DNA of 64,000 nt from Rhizobium lusitanum (lineage in GTDB: Bacteria > Pseudomonadota > Alphaproteobacteria > Rhizobiales > Rhizobiaceae). The DNA lies in assembly GCF_014189535.1 (NCBI RefSeq), contig NZ_CP050307.1, forward strand, positions 1,178,001 through 1,242,000, given 5' to 3'. Within the stretch, counting starts at the first letter, position 1; each line of letters begins with the position of its first letter. The position numbers and the translations under genes are program-made. This document shows positions 26,969-35,674 of this stretch, piece by piece. Below the pieces are notes generated by a model, which saw nothing but the letters and a program-made list of their open reading frames with translations, ran no database searches and had not been told where the DNA came from.

Positions 26969-28432
26969 TCAGGTGGCCTTTTTCGCGCTCGGCTTCGGCT
27001 TGCGCGAAACGTTATCCCCAGATTTCGGATCAAGCGACAGACAATCGAGAACTGCCAGGAGCGCGATGATCCCGAGCATGAGGAAAGCCAGGCGAAATTC
27101 GATGGCGGTGATCCCGCTCATGCCAAGCGGCGCACTGACGGCCTGGCCGATGCGGATGCCGATAGCGCCGACGGCAATCCCCATTCCCATGGTCAATTGA
27201 AAGGCCGTGCTGAACAGCGTGTTGGCGCCGGTCATCTGCTTTGGCGGAATGTCGGCGAAGGCGATGGTGTTCAGCGCCGTGAAATGCATCGACCGGCACA
27301 TGCCGCCGATGAACAGCACGGGGATGATGAACCAGATCGGCGTATCCGGGGAAAATAGCGCGCAGGCCGCGATGAAGATCGCGTTGAGGATGCCGTTGAC
27401 GATCAGCACCGGCTTGAAGCCGAAGCGCCTCAGGATCGGCGTTGTGCCCGGCTTCATCACCAGATTTCCGGCAAAGACTGCGAGCGTCAGCATGCCGGCA
27501 TGAAAGGCGCTCAGCCCGAAGCCCACCTGGAACATCAGCGGCAGCAGGAAAGGCACCGCACCGATGGCGGTGCGAAACAGCGAGCCGCCCCAGATGGTCA
27601 CGGCAAAGGTCGGCAGCTTCATTCCGGAGAGATCGATCAGCGGATGCTCGCTTCTGCGGAAGTGGAACAGGGCGGCGGCAAGCAGGACCAGACCGGCGAT
27701 GACATAGGCCCAGGCTTCCAGCCAGACCGGATCCGGACGGCCGATAAGCTCCAGCCCGTACATCAGGCTCGCCAGACCGAAACCGCTGATGACAAAACCG
27801 ATCCAGTCGAAGGGCGGGCGGGCGGCGCTTTTCGTTTCAGGGATCAATATGATTGCAAAGATAAACGCCACTATGCCGAGCGGCAGGTTGAGATAGAAGA
27901 TCCAACGCCAGCTCGCATGGTCGGTGATGAAGCCACCGAGCGGCGGCCCTAAAATAGGCGCCACCAGCGCCGGCCAGGTGATCGTGGCGATCGCCGAGAT
28001 CAACTGGTCCTTCGGCGTATTGTTGAGGACCACGAGCCGGCCCACCGGCACCATCATCGCGCCGCCGATGCCTTGCAGGATCCGCATGGCGACGAAGGAA
28101 CCGACGCCGTTGGCAAGACCGCAAAGAACGGAGGCAAACGTGAAGATGACGACAGCCGTGGTGAACACCAGGCGCGCGCCGAACCGGTCGCTGATCCAGC
28201 CGCTGATCGGGATGAAGATGCCGAGCGTCAGAAGATAGGCGCTCATGCCGATATTGAGATCGACGGGCCGGGCGCCAAAGGACGCGGCCATCTGCGGCAA
28301 GGCAGTGGCGATGACGGTGCCATCGAGGTTTTCCATGAAGAAGGCGCCGGCCACGAGCAGCGCAATCAGCAGCGGCCTGGAGCCGGACGCCTGCACTGCA
28401 TCCTCCCGCTTGCGCGTGGATATATCATTCAT
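26969..28432 (-). CDS. DHA2-family MFS multidrug exporter
   Basis: This 487-residue protein has about 14 membrane segments in the DHA2 (EmrB/QacA) pattern. The first segment reads MENLDGTVIATALPQMAASF, followed by GWISDRFGARLVF (motif A) and VGRLVVLNNTP. It would use the proton gradient to export drugs or amphipathic metabolites. A GntR regulator is divergent across a 365-base gap, but that regulator looks like a sugar-acid type, so a regulatory link is uncertain. No membrane-fusion partner is adjacent. Confidence 0.9.
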   Translation of the reverse strand: MNDISTRKREDAVQASGSRPLLIALLVAGAFFMENLDGTVIATALPQMAASFGARPVDLNIGMSAYLLTLGIFIPISGWISDRFGARLVFTTAVVIFTFASVLCGLANGVGSFVAMRILQGIGGAMMVPVGRLVVLNNTPKDQLISAIATITWPALVAPILGPPLGGFITDHASWRWIFYLNLPLGIVAFIFAIILIPETKSAARPPFDWIGFVISGFGLASLMYGLELIGRPDPVWLEAWAYVIAGLVLLAAALFHFRRSEHPLIDLSGMKLPTFAVTIWGGSLFRTAIGAVPFLLPLMFQVGFGLSAFHAGMLTLAVFAGNLVMKPGTTPILRRFGFKPVLIVNGILNAIFIAACALFSPDTPIWFIIPVLFIGGMCRSMHFTALNTIAFADIPPKQMTGANTLFSTAFQLTMGMGIAVGAIGIRIGQAVSAPLGMSGITAIEFRLAFLMLGIIALLAVLDCLSLDPKSGDNVSRKPKPSAKKAT

Positions 28433-28797
28433 TCTAAAACTGCTCCGAACCGCCTCGCATCCCCGGTTATCTAAACGGTTTCTCGCCGCTTCCGATAGGC
28501 TGAAATCGTCGCACCATTCAATGAAGCAATCACGTTTCGCTTAACCGCCAGATCAGAATTTGATCGCGATGTCGCGTGTCAGAGCACTCGTTCATCCCAT
28601 GATCCAGTCGATACGCGCCAGTAGGCATGCGCACACAAGACATGGTAGAGTCTTCGCCAAGATATGACGCAACGAGAACGGCAAAATCAACGCCGACCAA
28701 CTATGGAACCCCACGAGCGAGCCTGGATACACCAGCGTGATGTCAGCTAGACCCCCTAGAAGCTGGCGATTTCCCTCGCATCGCCTTTCAATCAGAC
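28433..28797. other. Intergenic region, no gene supported
   Basis: The 365 bases lie between the divergent MFS and GntR starts. I see no convincing frame, palindrome or terminator. The minus-strand frame at 28592-28834 overlaps the GntR start and has no family-like sequence. Confidence 0.5.
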
Positions 28798-29607
28798 ATG
28801 AGAGTCCCAGTAATGAAACATGGCATTGATGCAATGATTGCTCCGTCGACCCCGGTTTCGAAATTGATCATCACGCAATCGCCATTCGATGCTTATGTCC
28901 GCAAGTATGGCACGACCCCCCGTCGCGGCGTCTTCGGTTATTTTGTCCATGAACTTGGCCGCCGCATTGTCGGCGGCACTTACCCGGTCGGCGCGACGCT
29001 GCCGAACGAGCCCGACCTGGTGGAGCAGTTCGGCATCAGCCGCACCGTCATCCGCGAGGCGATGAAGTGCCTGGCGGGCAAGGGACTGGTGGAAATCAAG
29101 ACCCGCGTCGGCACTCGCGTCAAGGAACGCGCCAACTGGCATCATCTCGATACTGACGTCATGGTCTGGTACTACGAGACCGGGCCGTCTGTGGAGATCA
29201 TGCGTTCGATCAAGGATCTCCGGCGCGTGCTGGAGCCGGAGGCAACGGCGCGGGCTGCCACACGCGGTACCGAGGAGGATATCGCGGCCATCGCCTCCGC
29301 CTATGAGGACATGGTTTCCACCATCGGCGACATCAATATCAATGCCGATGCCGATCTGCGCTTTCATACTGCGATCTTCGCCGCCACGCGCAACGTGGTC
29401 TATTCACAGCTCATCGACCTGATCGCCGTCGCGATCTACGCCAACCGCACACTTTCGAGCCATGACGATGTCGCCGAAGGGCAAAAGCGCGCTTTGCCGT
29501 ACCACAAGGCCATTCTCGACGCGATCGTCGCCCGCGATCCCGACGCCGCACTCAAGGCCTCGCACCACCTGCTCGATTCCTGGCGCTTCAACGATTACGA
29601 TTTCTGA
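28798..29607 (+). CDS. GntR/FadR-family transcriptional regulator
   Basis: This protein has ~269 residues. After a ~40-residue leader comes the winged-helix domain (GRRIVGGTYPVGATLPNEPDLVEQFGISRTVIREAMKCLAGKGLVEIKTRVGTRV), then an all-helical FCD ligand domain with conserved metal-binding positions (RRVLEPEATARAA; FHTAIFAATRN). The sequence resembles the DgoR-like subgroup that responds to sugar acids. ATG codons exist at 28798 and 28813, and no strong ribosome site decides. It is isolated from sugar-acid genes here, so the target may be elsewhere or may be a flanking exporter. Confidence 0.85.
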   Translation: MRVPVMKHGIDAMIAPSTPVSKLIITQSPFDAYVRKYGTTPRRGVFGYFVHELGRRIVGGTYPVGATLPNEPDLVEQFGISRTVIREAMKCLAGKGLVEIKTRVGTRVKERANWHHLDTDVMVWYYETGPSVEIMRSIKDLRRVLEPEATARAATRGTEEDIAAIASAYEDMVSTIGDININADADLRFHTAIFAATRNVVYSQLIDLIAVAIYANRTLSSHDDVAEGQKRALPYHKAILDAIVARDPDAALKASHHLLDSWRFNDYDF

Positions 29608-29648
29608 GGCGCAAAGCCGCAAGAGCCACAGCGTCCATTCTTATCTCG

Positions 29649-31145
29649 TCAATGCGTCATCGCTTCCTGAGCGTCTGTCTTCGGTATCTGCCGGCGGCCG
29701 GCGTCGCGCGCCACCGGAATGAGCCAGGTGGTCGCAAACGCCAGGATGGCAAGCGCGACGACGCCCCAGAAGCTCCAGTGCAGCGCCGCGTCGAAGACGC
29801 CGCGGATCGCCGGATCGGCAGCGAGATCTGACAGGCCGGTCGGCTGGTTCAGCACCTCATGCAGCCTGGCGGCCAGATCGCCACTGCCGAAATGGACGAT
29901 GCCAATATTGAGTACCGCCCCCAGGGCGGTCGCGCCAAGCGTGTTGCCGAGGCTGCGCGAAAAGATGATCGACGCCGTGGCGCTGCCGCGCATCGACCAT
30001 TCAACGCTTTCCTGCACCAGCACGATGCTGGTCAGGCTGATGAGACCCATGCCGAACCCCATCAGGAAAGAGCCGACGCCTGCCAGAATTGGGCTGCTTT
30101 CCGGCGTCAGAAACAGGAGAAAAGTCGCGCCGAATGGGAACATGAAGCTGCCGACGCGGAGCGTCCTGCGAATGCCGAAAGCGCGGAAGAAGCGGCTCGA
30201 CAGCATCACGGCCAGTGGCCAACCGACGATCAGCATGGTCAGCGTGAAGCCCGCCACCAGCGGCGACCGGCCGAGCACGCCCTGCACATAGATCGGCAGG
30301 ATGGTCGTCAGCCCGATCAGCGCCATGCCGGCCAGGAGCGTGACTGCGTTGCTGGTGGCTATCAATCGCCGGCTCCAAAGCTCGATCGAGATAATCGGCT
30401 CCGGCGCGCGCCGCTCCTGCCAGATGAACAGCGCCCCGGCAACGACGAAGACGATGGCGAGCGGACCAAGGACGCCGAGGCCCGAGCCTGTTTCGGTAAG
30501 GATCACCAGCAGCGAGATGATCGCGATCGAAAACAGGACCGTGCCGAGATAATCGATCTTCGCCTCGCGCGGCGTGATCTGCTCGTGCAGGAAGAATGTG
30601 AAGCCGATGATGGTCAGCACGCCGATCGGCAGGTTAATCCAGAAGATCCAGGCCCAGGATACATTATCGACGATGACGCCGCCGGCAAGCGGGCCGATGA
30701 CGGCCGACACCGCCCAGACGCTGGCAAGTGCGCCTTGCACCTTGGCACGCTCCTCCAGCTTGTAGAGATCGCCGACCACGGTCATCGTCACCGGTTGGAT
30801 CGCACCGGCGCCAAGGCCCTGAAGCACCCTGAAGGCGATCAAGGAGGCCATTGACCAGGCAAAGCCCGCCAGCGCTGACCCCACAAGAAAGATCACGATG
30901 CCGCCTATCAGCATTGGCTTGCGGCCGAAAATATCCGACAGTTTGCCGTAGATCACCGTCGTCGTGGACTGCGCCAGAAGAAACGCGGAGAAGACCCAGC
31001 TATAATAGGTAAAGCCACCAAGCTGGCCGACGATATGCGGCATGGCTGTGGCGACAATCGTCGCCTCGATAGCAACCATGAAGGTCGCCAGCATGATCGA
31101 GACAATGACCAACGGACGTCTCGAACGATCGGCCGCACTGGACAT
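29649..31145 (-). CDS. DHA2-family MFS multidrug exporter
   Basis: This 498-residue, about 14-segment exporter of the EmrB/QacA type is distinct from the one at 26969-28432. It begins RRPLVIVSIMLATFMVAIEATIVATAMPHIVGQLGG, with motif A at GKLSDIFGRKPM and the LQGLGAGAIQPVTMTVVGD motif. AAGGA lies 5 bases before the ATG at 31145. The C-terminal ~100 residues are less hydrophobic around a loop (ARLHEVLNQPTGLSDLAADPAIRG) usual for this subfamily. A nucleoside-deaminase gene is upstream on the same strand, with a 193-base gap. Confidence 0.9.
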   Translation of the reverse strand: MSSAADRSRRPLVIVSIMLATFMVAIEATIVATAMPHIVGQLGGFTYYSWVFSAFLLAQSTTTVIYGKLSDIFGRKPMLIGGIVIFLVGSALAGFAWSMASLIAFRVLQGLGAGAIQPVTMTVVGDLYKLEERAKVQGALASVWAVSAVIGPLAGGVIVDNVSWAWIFWINLPIGVLTIIGFTFFLHEQITPREAKIDYLGTVLFSIAIISLLVILTETGSGLGVLGPLAIVFVVAGALFIWQERRAPEPIISIELWSRRLIATSNAVTLLAGMALIGLTTILPIYVQGVLGRSPLVAGFTLTMLIVGWPLAVMLSSRFFRAFGIRRTLRVGSFMFPFGATFLLFLTPESSPILAGVGSFLMGFGMGLISLTSIVLVQESVEWSMRGSATASIIFSRSLGNTLGATALGAVLNIGIVHFGSGDLAARLHEVLNQPTGLSDLAADPAIRGVFDAALHWSFWGVVALAILAFATTWLIPVARDAGRRQIPKTDAQEAMTH

Positions 31146-31338
31146 GACATTCCTTTCTGACAGTTCCACCCAACCGCAAACGCGTATAGGCCGTCAACGC
31201 GGCCATGGGCGAACGATAAATTCTTGAGATCAACGTCGGAGGGTTAAGCAACTACAGGGGCGTTGGCCTGCTGGTTCGTGATGATAAGCATTGCATACTT
31301 ACACCGGCGGATGTCAACCATTTAACAAGACTGACGGA

Positions 31339-31815
31339 TCACCAAACACCGTCATGCAGCGCCGTTGCTTCTTCGCAAAGCATCGGACCCACCACCTCGA
31401 CCTTCCGCTGGCCCGCCTCGAAAACGACACGACACGGCAGGTCAAGCGTCGGATTTTCCGGATGATTGCCGGTGATCGCCTTGAGCTGGCTTTCGCTGAG
31501 ACCATAGACGACACGGCCGACACCGGCCCAATAGGCGGCACCGGCACACATGGCACAGGGTTCGGCGGAGGTATACATCGCACATTGAACCAGAAAACCC
31601 GGCGAATATTGCTGCGAGGCCCTGGTCATCAGCACACGCTCGGCATGGCCGGTCATATCCTGCGTCGGATTATAGGCGTTTTCCTGCTCCATCAGCACAG
31701 TGCCGTCTGGTCCGACCAGAATGGCTCCGAAAGGATGATTGCCGTTCAACCGCGCTCGCGCCGCCACCTCGAAGGAGCGGCGCAAAAAGACTTCGTCGTC
31801 GAGAGGTGCGGTCAT
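31339..31815 (-). CDS. Nucleoside/nucleobase deaminase (cytidine deaminase-like fold)
   Basis: This 158-residue zinc-dependent deaminase has the catalytic HAE motif (TGHAERVLM) and the PCAMC zinc site (SAEPCAMCAGAAYWAG). The layout fits guanine deaminase or related nucleobase deaminases of the CMP/dCMP deaminase superfamily rather than the essential tRNA adenosine deaminase TadA. The start at 31815 (MTAPLDDEVFLRRSFEVA) is preferred over the longer frame to 31863 because it matches the family start. Confidence 0.88.
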   Translation of the reverse strand: MTAPLDDEVFLRRSFEVAARARLNGNHPFGAILVGPDGTVLMEQENAYNPTQDMTGHAERVLMTRASQQYSPGFLVQCAMYTSAEPCAMCAGAAYWAGVGRVVYGLSESQLKAITGNHPENPTLDLPCRVVFEAGQRKVEVVGPMLCEEATALHDGVW

Positions 31816-31944
31816 GGTCCCTGCCCTGCTATAAAACGCGTATCGGCAACTTGCGCGATGCACATCCGGCTGACAAGCCGCAATTTCAGGGCGGAGGCGG
31901 GAAATCCTCGGCCGGGCAGAATGACTGCCCGGCGCGGATCGATA

Positions 31945-32373
31945 TCAAGCGATACTTTGCTCAAGATTGTCCAGGATCGCGTTCCAGCCCTTCGTATGGC
32001 CCTGCCGCGCCTCCTCGCTGCGGAATTTCACCTGTCTCAGGGTGATTTCCGTCGTATCGGGATCCACTTCAGCAAGATCGATGGTCACCACGCTGTCATC
32101 GAGGGAGTATGGCGACTCCCAGGTAAAGGACAGGCGTGAATGGGGATCGATCTCGAGATAGGTGCCGGCATGTGGGATCTCCCGCTCGGCGGACACCATG
32201 ACGATTGAAAACCGCCCGCCCTTGACCGGATCGGTCTTGACCTTGGATGCCACGCCGCCATCGGTGGGCGTTCGCATGAATTTCGCCAGCATTTCGGGCG
32301 AAAGCCAGGCATTGAATACCGTCTCACGCGGGGCCGCAATTTTGCGGTTCACTGTCAATTCAAGTTCAGTCAT
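31945..32373 (-). CDS. SRPBCC (AHSA1-type) family protein
   Basis: This ~142-residue START/Bet v1-like domain of the AHSA1 group has the pattern VNRKIAAPRETVFNAWLSPEMLAKFM ... GGRFSIVMVSAERE ... RLSFTWESPYSLDDSVVTIDL ... GWNAILDNLEQS. These small proteins bind a hydrophobic ligand and very often sit next to an ArsR repressor, as here. The ATG at 32373 (or 32382) overlaps the end of the ArsR gene, so the two are translationally coupled. The ligand is unknown. Confidence 0.88.
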   Translation of the reverse strand: MTELELTVNRKIAAPRETVFNAWLSPEMLAKFMRTPTDGGVASKVKTDPVKGGRFSIVMVSAEREIPHAGTYLEIDPHSRLSFTWESPYSLDDSVVTIDLAEVDPDTTEITLRQVKFRSEEARQGHTKGWNAILDNLEQSIA

Positions 32374-32701
32374 CTCTTTCATCCTTCGAAACGAGTAGGT
32401 TCTCGAGCGCCGCAAGGCGCAGTTCCCAAATCGACTTCAGTTGCGCGAACCAGCCCTCCGTCAGTTTCAGCGGTTCGAGCTCCACGGCAATGAAATGCTC
32501 GCGGCCCAAAGTCCTGCGGGTGACGAGACCTGCCTCCTCCAGCACCTTGATGTGCTTGGAGACGGAGTTGAGGGACATCTCGAAATGCGCGGCGAGCGCC
32601 GTCACTCTCAACGCACCCTCCTGAACAAGCAGCGTCAAGATTTGTCGCCGGGTGGTATCGCCGGCGGCCTTCAGAATTCGTGACAGAGCATCTTCGTCCA
32701 T
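32366..32701 (-). CDS. ArsR-family transcriptional repressor
   Basis: This 111-residue winged-helix protein reads RILKAAGDTTRRQILTLLVQEGALRVTALAAHFEMSLNSVSKHIKVLEEAGLVTRRTLGREHFIAVE. No metal-binding ELCVCDL motif is present, so it belongs to the non-metal group found with SRPBCC proteins. It is the first gene of a two-gene operon with the AHSA1 protein. Two inverted copies of the same site lie immediately upstream, consistent with autorepression. Confidence 0.9.
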   Translation of the reverse strand: MDEDALSRILKAAGDTTRRQILTLLVQEGALRVTALAAHFEMSLNSVSKHIKVLEEAGLVTRRTLGREHFIAVELEPLKLTEGWFAQLKSIWELRLAALENLLVSKDERDD

Positions 32702-32703
32702 TT

Positions 32704-32760
32704 ATTCACCCATACGGTTGAATATACAAAATCACGCCGGATAGTCAACCATATGGGTGA
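32704..32760. promoter_or_regulatory. Paired operator-like repeats upstream of the arsR gene
   Basis: ATTCACCCATACGGTTGAAT (32704-32723) and TCAACCATATGGGTGA (32745-32760) are inverted copies of each other, and each is an imperfect palindrome. They start 3 bases from the ArsR start codon and span the expected promoter, so they are probably the ArsR operator. Confidence 0.7.
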
Positions 32761-32848
32761 ATATTTCGTATCGTCACCAGAGCCGAGATTGGTGGCGGCG
32801 CCTTTGCCCGAGAATTTCTTATGAAAAATCAAGCACAAGTTGCAAACC

Positions 32849-32866
32849 TATGATCCATCGATCATA
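32849..32866. promoter_or_regulatory. Perfect 7-4-7 inverted repeat upstream of the ROK gene
   Basis: TATGATC (32849-32855) and GATCATA (32860-32866) are perfect arms with a 4-base core, about 100 bases before the ROK regulator start. It is an operator candidate for the ROK protein or another regulator. Confidence 0.45.
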
Positions 32867-32966
32867 CACGGGGCTTAAATCACCTTTGCAATTCACGATG
32901 ATTGCTTTGTTCACTTTCTAAACTTACTGTCAGGCTAAAATACTGGTCAAATACGCTAAGCGGAAC

Positions 32967-34106
32967 ATGGAATTGCTCACCTCCTCGCAGCGGCAGCTTT
33001 TGCGCGTCATCAGCGAATCCGGTCCTCTCAGCCGGACGGTGCTCGCCACTTCGATGGGGCTCAGCAAGGCGGCGATGAGCGGCATCGCCCGCGACCTGAT
33101 CAGCCTCGGCGTCCTGCATGAGACCGAGACGGTCTACGGCCAGGGCCGACCATCGATCTTGCTCGACCTGCATCCGGAAGGCGCCTTTTTCGTAGGTATC
33201 TCGCTGCTGGAGGATCCGGCGCCGATGGTCCTCAGCGACCTCAATGGCAAGATCATCGCGCGCGAGAATATGCCGTTGTCGCGCGATCCGGAGATCATCG
33301 CGGGCCTGATCGCCGATGCACTGCCGAAGCTGCTTGCCGGGCGGGCGGATGCGGCCGACAAATTATCGGGTCTCGGCGTTGCACTCTCGGGTTTCGTCGA
33401 CGAGAAGCAGGCCAATTGCGTGCAATCCACCCTGCTCGGCTGGCAGGATGTGCCGCTTGCCAGGATCATTCGTGAGAAGACTGGAATCGAGACCTTCATC
33501 GAGAACGACGCCAAGGCGATGGCCGTCAGCGAGAAACTGTTCGGCAGCGCCCGCGATATCCTGAATTTCAGCGTCGTCTCCTTCGGTGACGGCATCGGCT
33601 GCGCTCACTTCATCGGCGGCAAGCTCTATCGTGGCAATCATGGCGGCGCCGGCGAAATCGCCCATTGCACTATCGAGCTTGAAGGCTCGCCCTGCCGCTG
33701 CGGCAAGCGCGGCTGCCTCGACACGGTCGCCTCGATGAAAGCTATCAAGGAGATGACGAAGGCTGAGGGCCTTGCCTGCACGTCGCTGACCGCGCTGGAA
33801 GAAGAGGCATCGCTCGGCAATGCCGCCGCCATCCGCATTCTGCGCCGGGCCGGCAGCGCGCTTGGCCTGGCGATCGCGCACCTGATCCAGTTCAACGATC
33901 CCGGCATGGTCCTTATTACCCATGTCGAAGGCAATTTCGACGGTCTGTTCAGCACCGCCATGCGGCAGGCCATCGAAGCCAATGTGTTGCCGCGATATGC
34001 CGGCCAGACGCCGATCCGCACCCAGCGCGTCGATAGTGATGTCTGGGCGCGGGGCGCCGCCAGCATAGCCGCCCATAATTTCCTGATTGGTTCCAACCCG
34101 AATTAG
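32967..34106 (+). CDS. ROK-family transcriptional regulator
   Basis: This 379-residue protein has an N-terminal winged helix (QRQLLRVISESGPLSRTVLATSMGLSKAAMSGIARDLI) and a C-terminal ROK sugar-kinase-like domain. The zinc motif is complete (CRCGKRGCLD), preceded by GGAGEIAHCTIE, as in NagC/Mlc-type regulators. The classical DxGxT phosphate site is degenerate, so it probably senses rather than phosphorylates a sugar. It sits 9 bases before the M81 peptidase gene and is probably co-transcribed with it, so it may control the peptide/gamma-glutamyl cluster that follows. Confidence 0.9.
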   Translation: MELLTSSQRQLLRVISESGPLSRTVLATSMGLSKAAMSGIARDLISLGVLHETETVYGQGRPSILLDLHPEGAFFVGISLLEDPAPMVLSDLNGKIIARENMPLSRDPEIIAGLIADALPKLLAGRADAADKLSGLGVALSGFVDEKQANCVQSTLLGWQDVPLARIIREKTGIETFIENDAKAMAVSEKLFGSARDILNFSVVSFGDGIGCAHFIGGKLYRGNHGGAGEIAHCTIELEGSPCRCGKRGCLDTVASMKAIKEMTKAEGLACTSLTALEEEASLGNAAAIRILRRAGSALGLAIAHLIQFNDPGMVLITHVEGNFDGLFSTAMRQAIEANVLPRYAGQTPIRTQRVDSDVWARGAASIAAHNFLIGSNPN

Positions 34107-34115
34107 AGGTTTCCC

Positions 34116-35558
34116 ATGCGTATCGCCGTCGGTGGCATTCATACCGAATGCAGCACGTACAATCCGGTCCTGGCCGAAGAGAAAGATTTCCGCATCATCC
34201 GCGGCGAGGCGCTGACCGCAGCAGCCTATTTCGCTTTCTTGAAGGATTACGACGCAGAGTTCCTGCCGACCATCCACGCCCGGGCCATCGCCGGCGGCCC
34301 GATCGCCCGTCATACCTACGAGGCTTTCAAGGCGGAGTTCCTCGAGCGGCTGAAGCCGCTATTGCCGCTCGACGGGCTCTATATCGCGATGCATGGAGCG
34401 ATGTATGTCGAAGGCATGGAGGATGCCGAGGGCGACTGGATCGCGGCTGCCCGCGCCGTCGTCGGTGACGATTGCCTGCTGTCTGCCAGCTACGACCTGC
34501 ATGGCAACGTCACCCAGCGCATCATCGACGCGCTCGACATGTATTCCACCTATCGCACCGCGCCGCATATCGATGTCGAGGAAACCATGCGTCGTGCGGT
34601 GAAGATGCTGACCGAGAGCCTGAAGACCGGCGTGAAACCGATCCTGCTCTGGGCGCCGATCCCTGTCGTGCTTCCCGGCGAGCGCACCAGCACGGTCGAT
34701 GAACCGGCCAAGAGCCTCTACGATCTGCTGCCCGGCATCGATGCCATCGACGGCGTCTGGGATGCGTCACTGATGGTCGGCTATGTCTGGGCCGACGAAC
34801 CGCGCGCCACCGCCGCCGCCATCATGACCGGCACGGATCGAGCCGTGCTGGAGCGCGAAGCGAAACGGCTGGCGCAGGCCTATTGGGACGTGCGCAAGGA
34901 TTTTGTCTTCGGCTGCGAGACCGGCTCTATCGAGGAGTGCGTCGCCAAGGCGATCGCCAGCCCGACCGCTCCGGTGGTGCTGGCCGAGTCCGGCGACAAT
35001 CCGACCGGTGGTGGCGTTGGCGACCGGGCCGATGTCCTGACCGAACTGATTGCCAAGGGCGCTAGCGGCGTCGTATTTGCCGGGGTCGCCGACAAGGCCG
35101 CGACGGAGGCCTGCTATACCACCGGCATCGGCGCCAAGCTCGATCTCACCGTCGGCGCTTCGCTGGACACCAAGGGCAGCAAGCCGGTAAGGGCCGAATT
35201 CACCGTCAAGTTCCTGCTGCAAACCGACGATGCCGCCGACCGGCAAGCCGTCGTTTCCATCGGCGGTATCGATCTGGTCCTGTCGGCAAAACGTCGCCCC
35301 TATCACAACATCGCCGATTTCACCCGCCTGGGCCTCGATCCGCACAACGCAAAGATCATCGTCGTGAAATCCGGTTATCTCTCGCCGGAACTGGCCCCGA
35401 TTGCCAATCCGAACCTGATGGCGCTCTCGCCCGGCGTGGTCGACCAGTTCGTCGAGCGCCTTCCACGGCTACGCAAGCAGAAGCCGACCTATCCCTTCGA
35501 CAAGGATTTTACATTTACGCCTGAGGTGTCGCTCTCGGCCCGCTCGGCCAATCATTAG
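34116..35558 (+). CDS. M81-family metallopeptidase (MlrC-like)
   Basis: This 480-residue protein has the two-domain MlrC layout: an N-terminal DUF1485-type domain with probable zinc ligands (GGIHTECSTYNP; MHGAMYVEG; SYDLHGN) and the C-terminal MlrC domain (AESGDNPTGGGVGDRADVL). MlrC of sphingomonads cleaves the linear tetrapeptide from microcystin, acting near the Adda and iso-linked glutamate residues. Most family members have unknown substrates. There is no signal peptide. Downstream lie a peptide importer, gamma-glutamyltransferases and a DUF1028 protein, so an unusual peptide bond is a reasonable target. Confidence 0.9.
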   Translation: MRIAVGGIHTECSTYNPVLAEEKDFRIIRGEALTAAAYFAFLKDYDAEFLPTIHARAIAGGPIARHTYEAFKAEFLERLKPLLPLDGLYIAMHGAMYVEGMEDAEGDWIAAARAVVGDDCLLSASYDLHGNVTQRIIDALDMYSTYRTAPHIDVEETMRRAVKMLTESLKTGVKPILLWAPIPVVLPGERTSTVDEPAKSLYDLLPGIDAIDGVWDASLMVGYVWADEPRATAAAIMTGTDRAVLEREAKRLAQAYWDVRKDFVFGCETGSIEECVAKAIASPTAPVVLAESGDNPTGGGVGDRADVLTELIAKGASGVVFAGVADKAATEACYTTGIGAKLDLTVGASLDTKGSKPVRAEFTVKFLLQTDDAADRQAVVSIGGIDLVLSAKRRPYHNIADFTRLGLDPHNAKIIVVKSGYLSPELAPIANPNLMALSPGVVDQFVERLPRLRKQKPTYPFDKDFTFTPEVSLSARSANH

Positions 35559-35638
35559 CGGGCTACTGCGCAAACATTATGCATTGAATTGGTTTGCACA
35601 AAAAGAGCTTGACGCTGCGACTGACTTGAACTTGTATT

Positions 35639-35659
35639 GAACCAATCAAAAATTGGTTC
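35639..35659. promoter_or_regulatory. Probable GntR operator
   Basis: GAACCAAT (35639-35646) and ATTGGTTC (35652-35659) are perfect 8-base arms with a 5-base gap, 15 bases before the GntR start. A related half-site, ATTGGTTT, lies upstream near 35587. Autoregulation by the GntR protein is the simplest reading. Confidence 0.7.
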
Positions 35660-35674
35660 GGACCATTTAACTTC

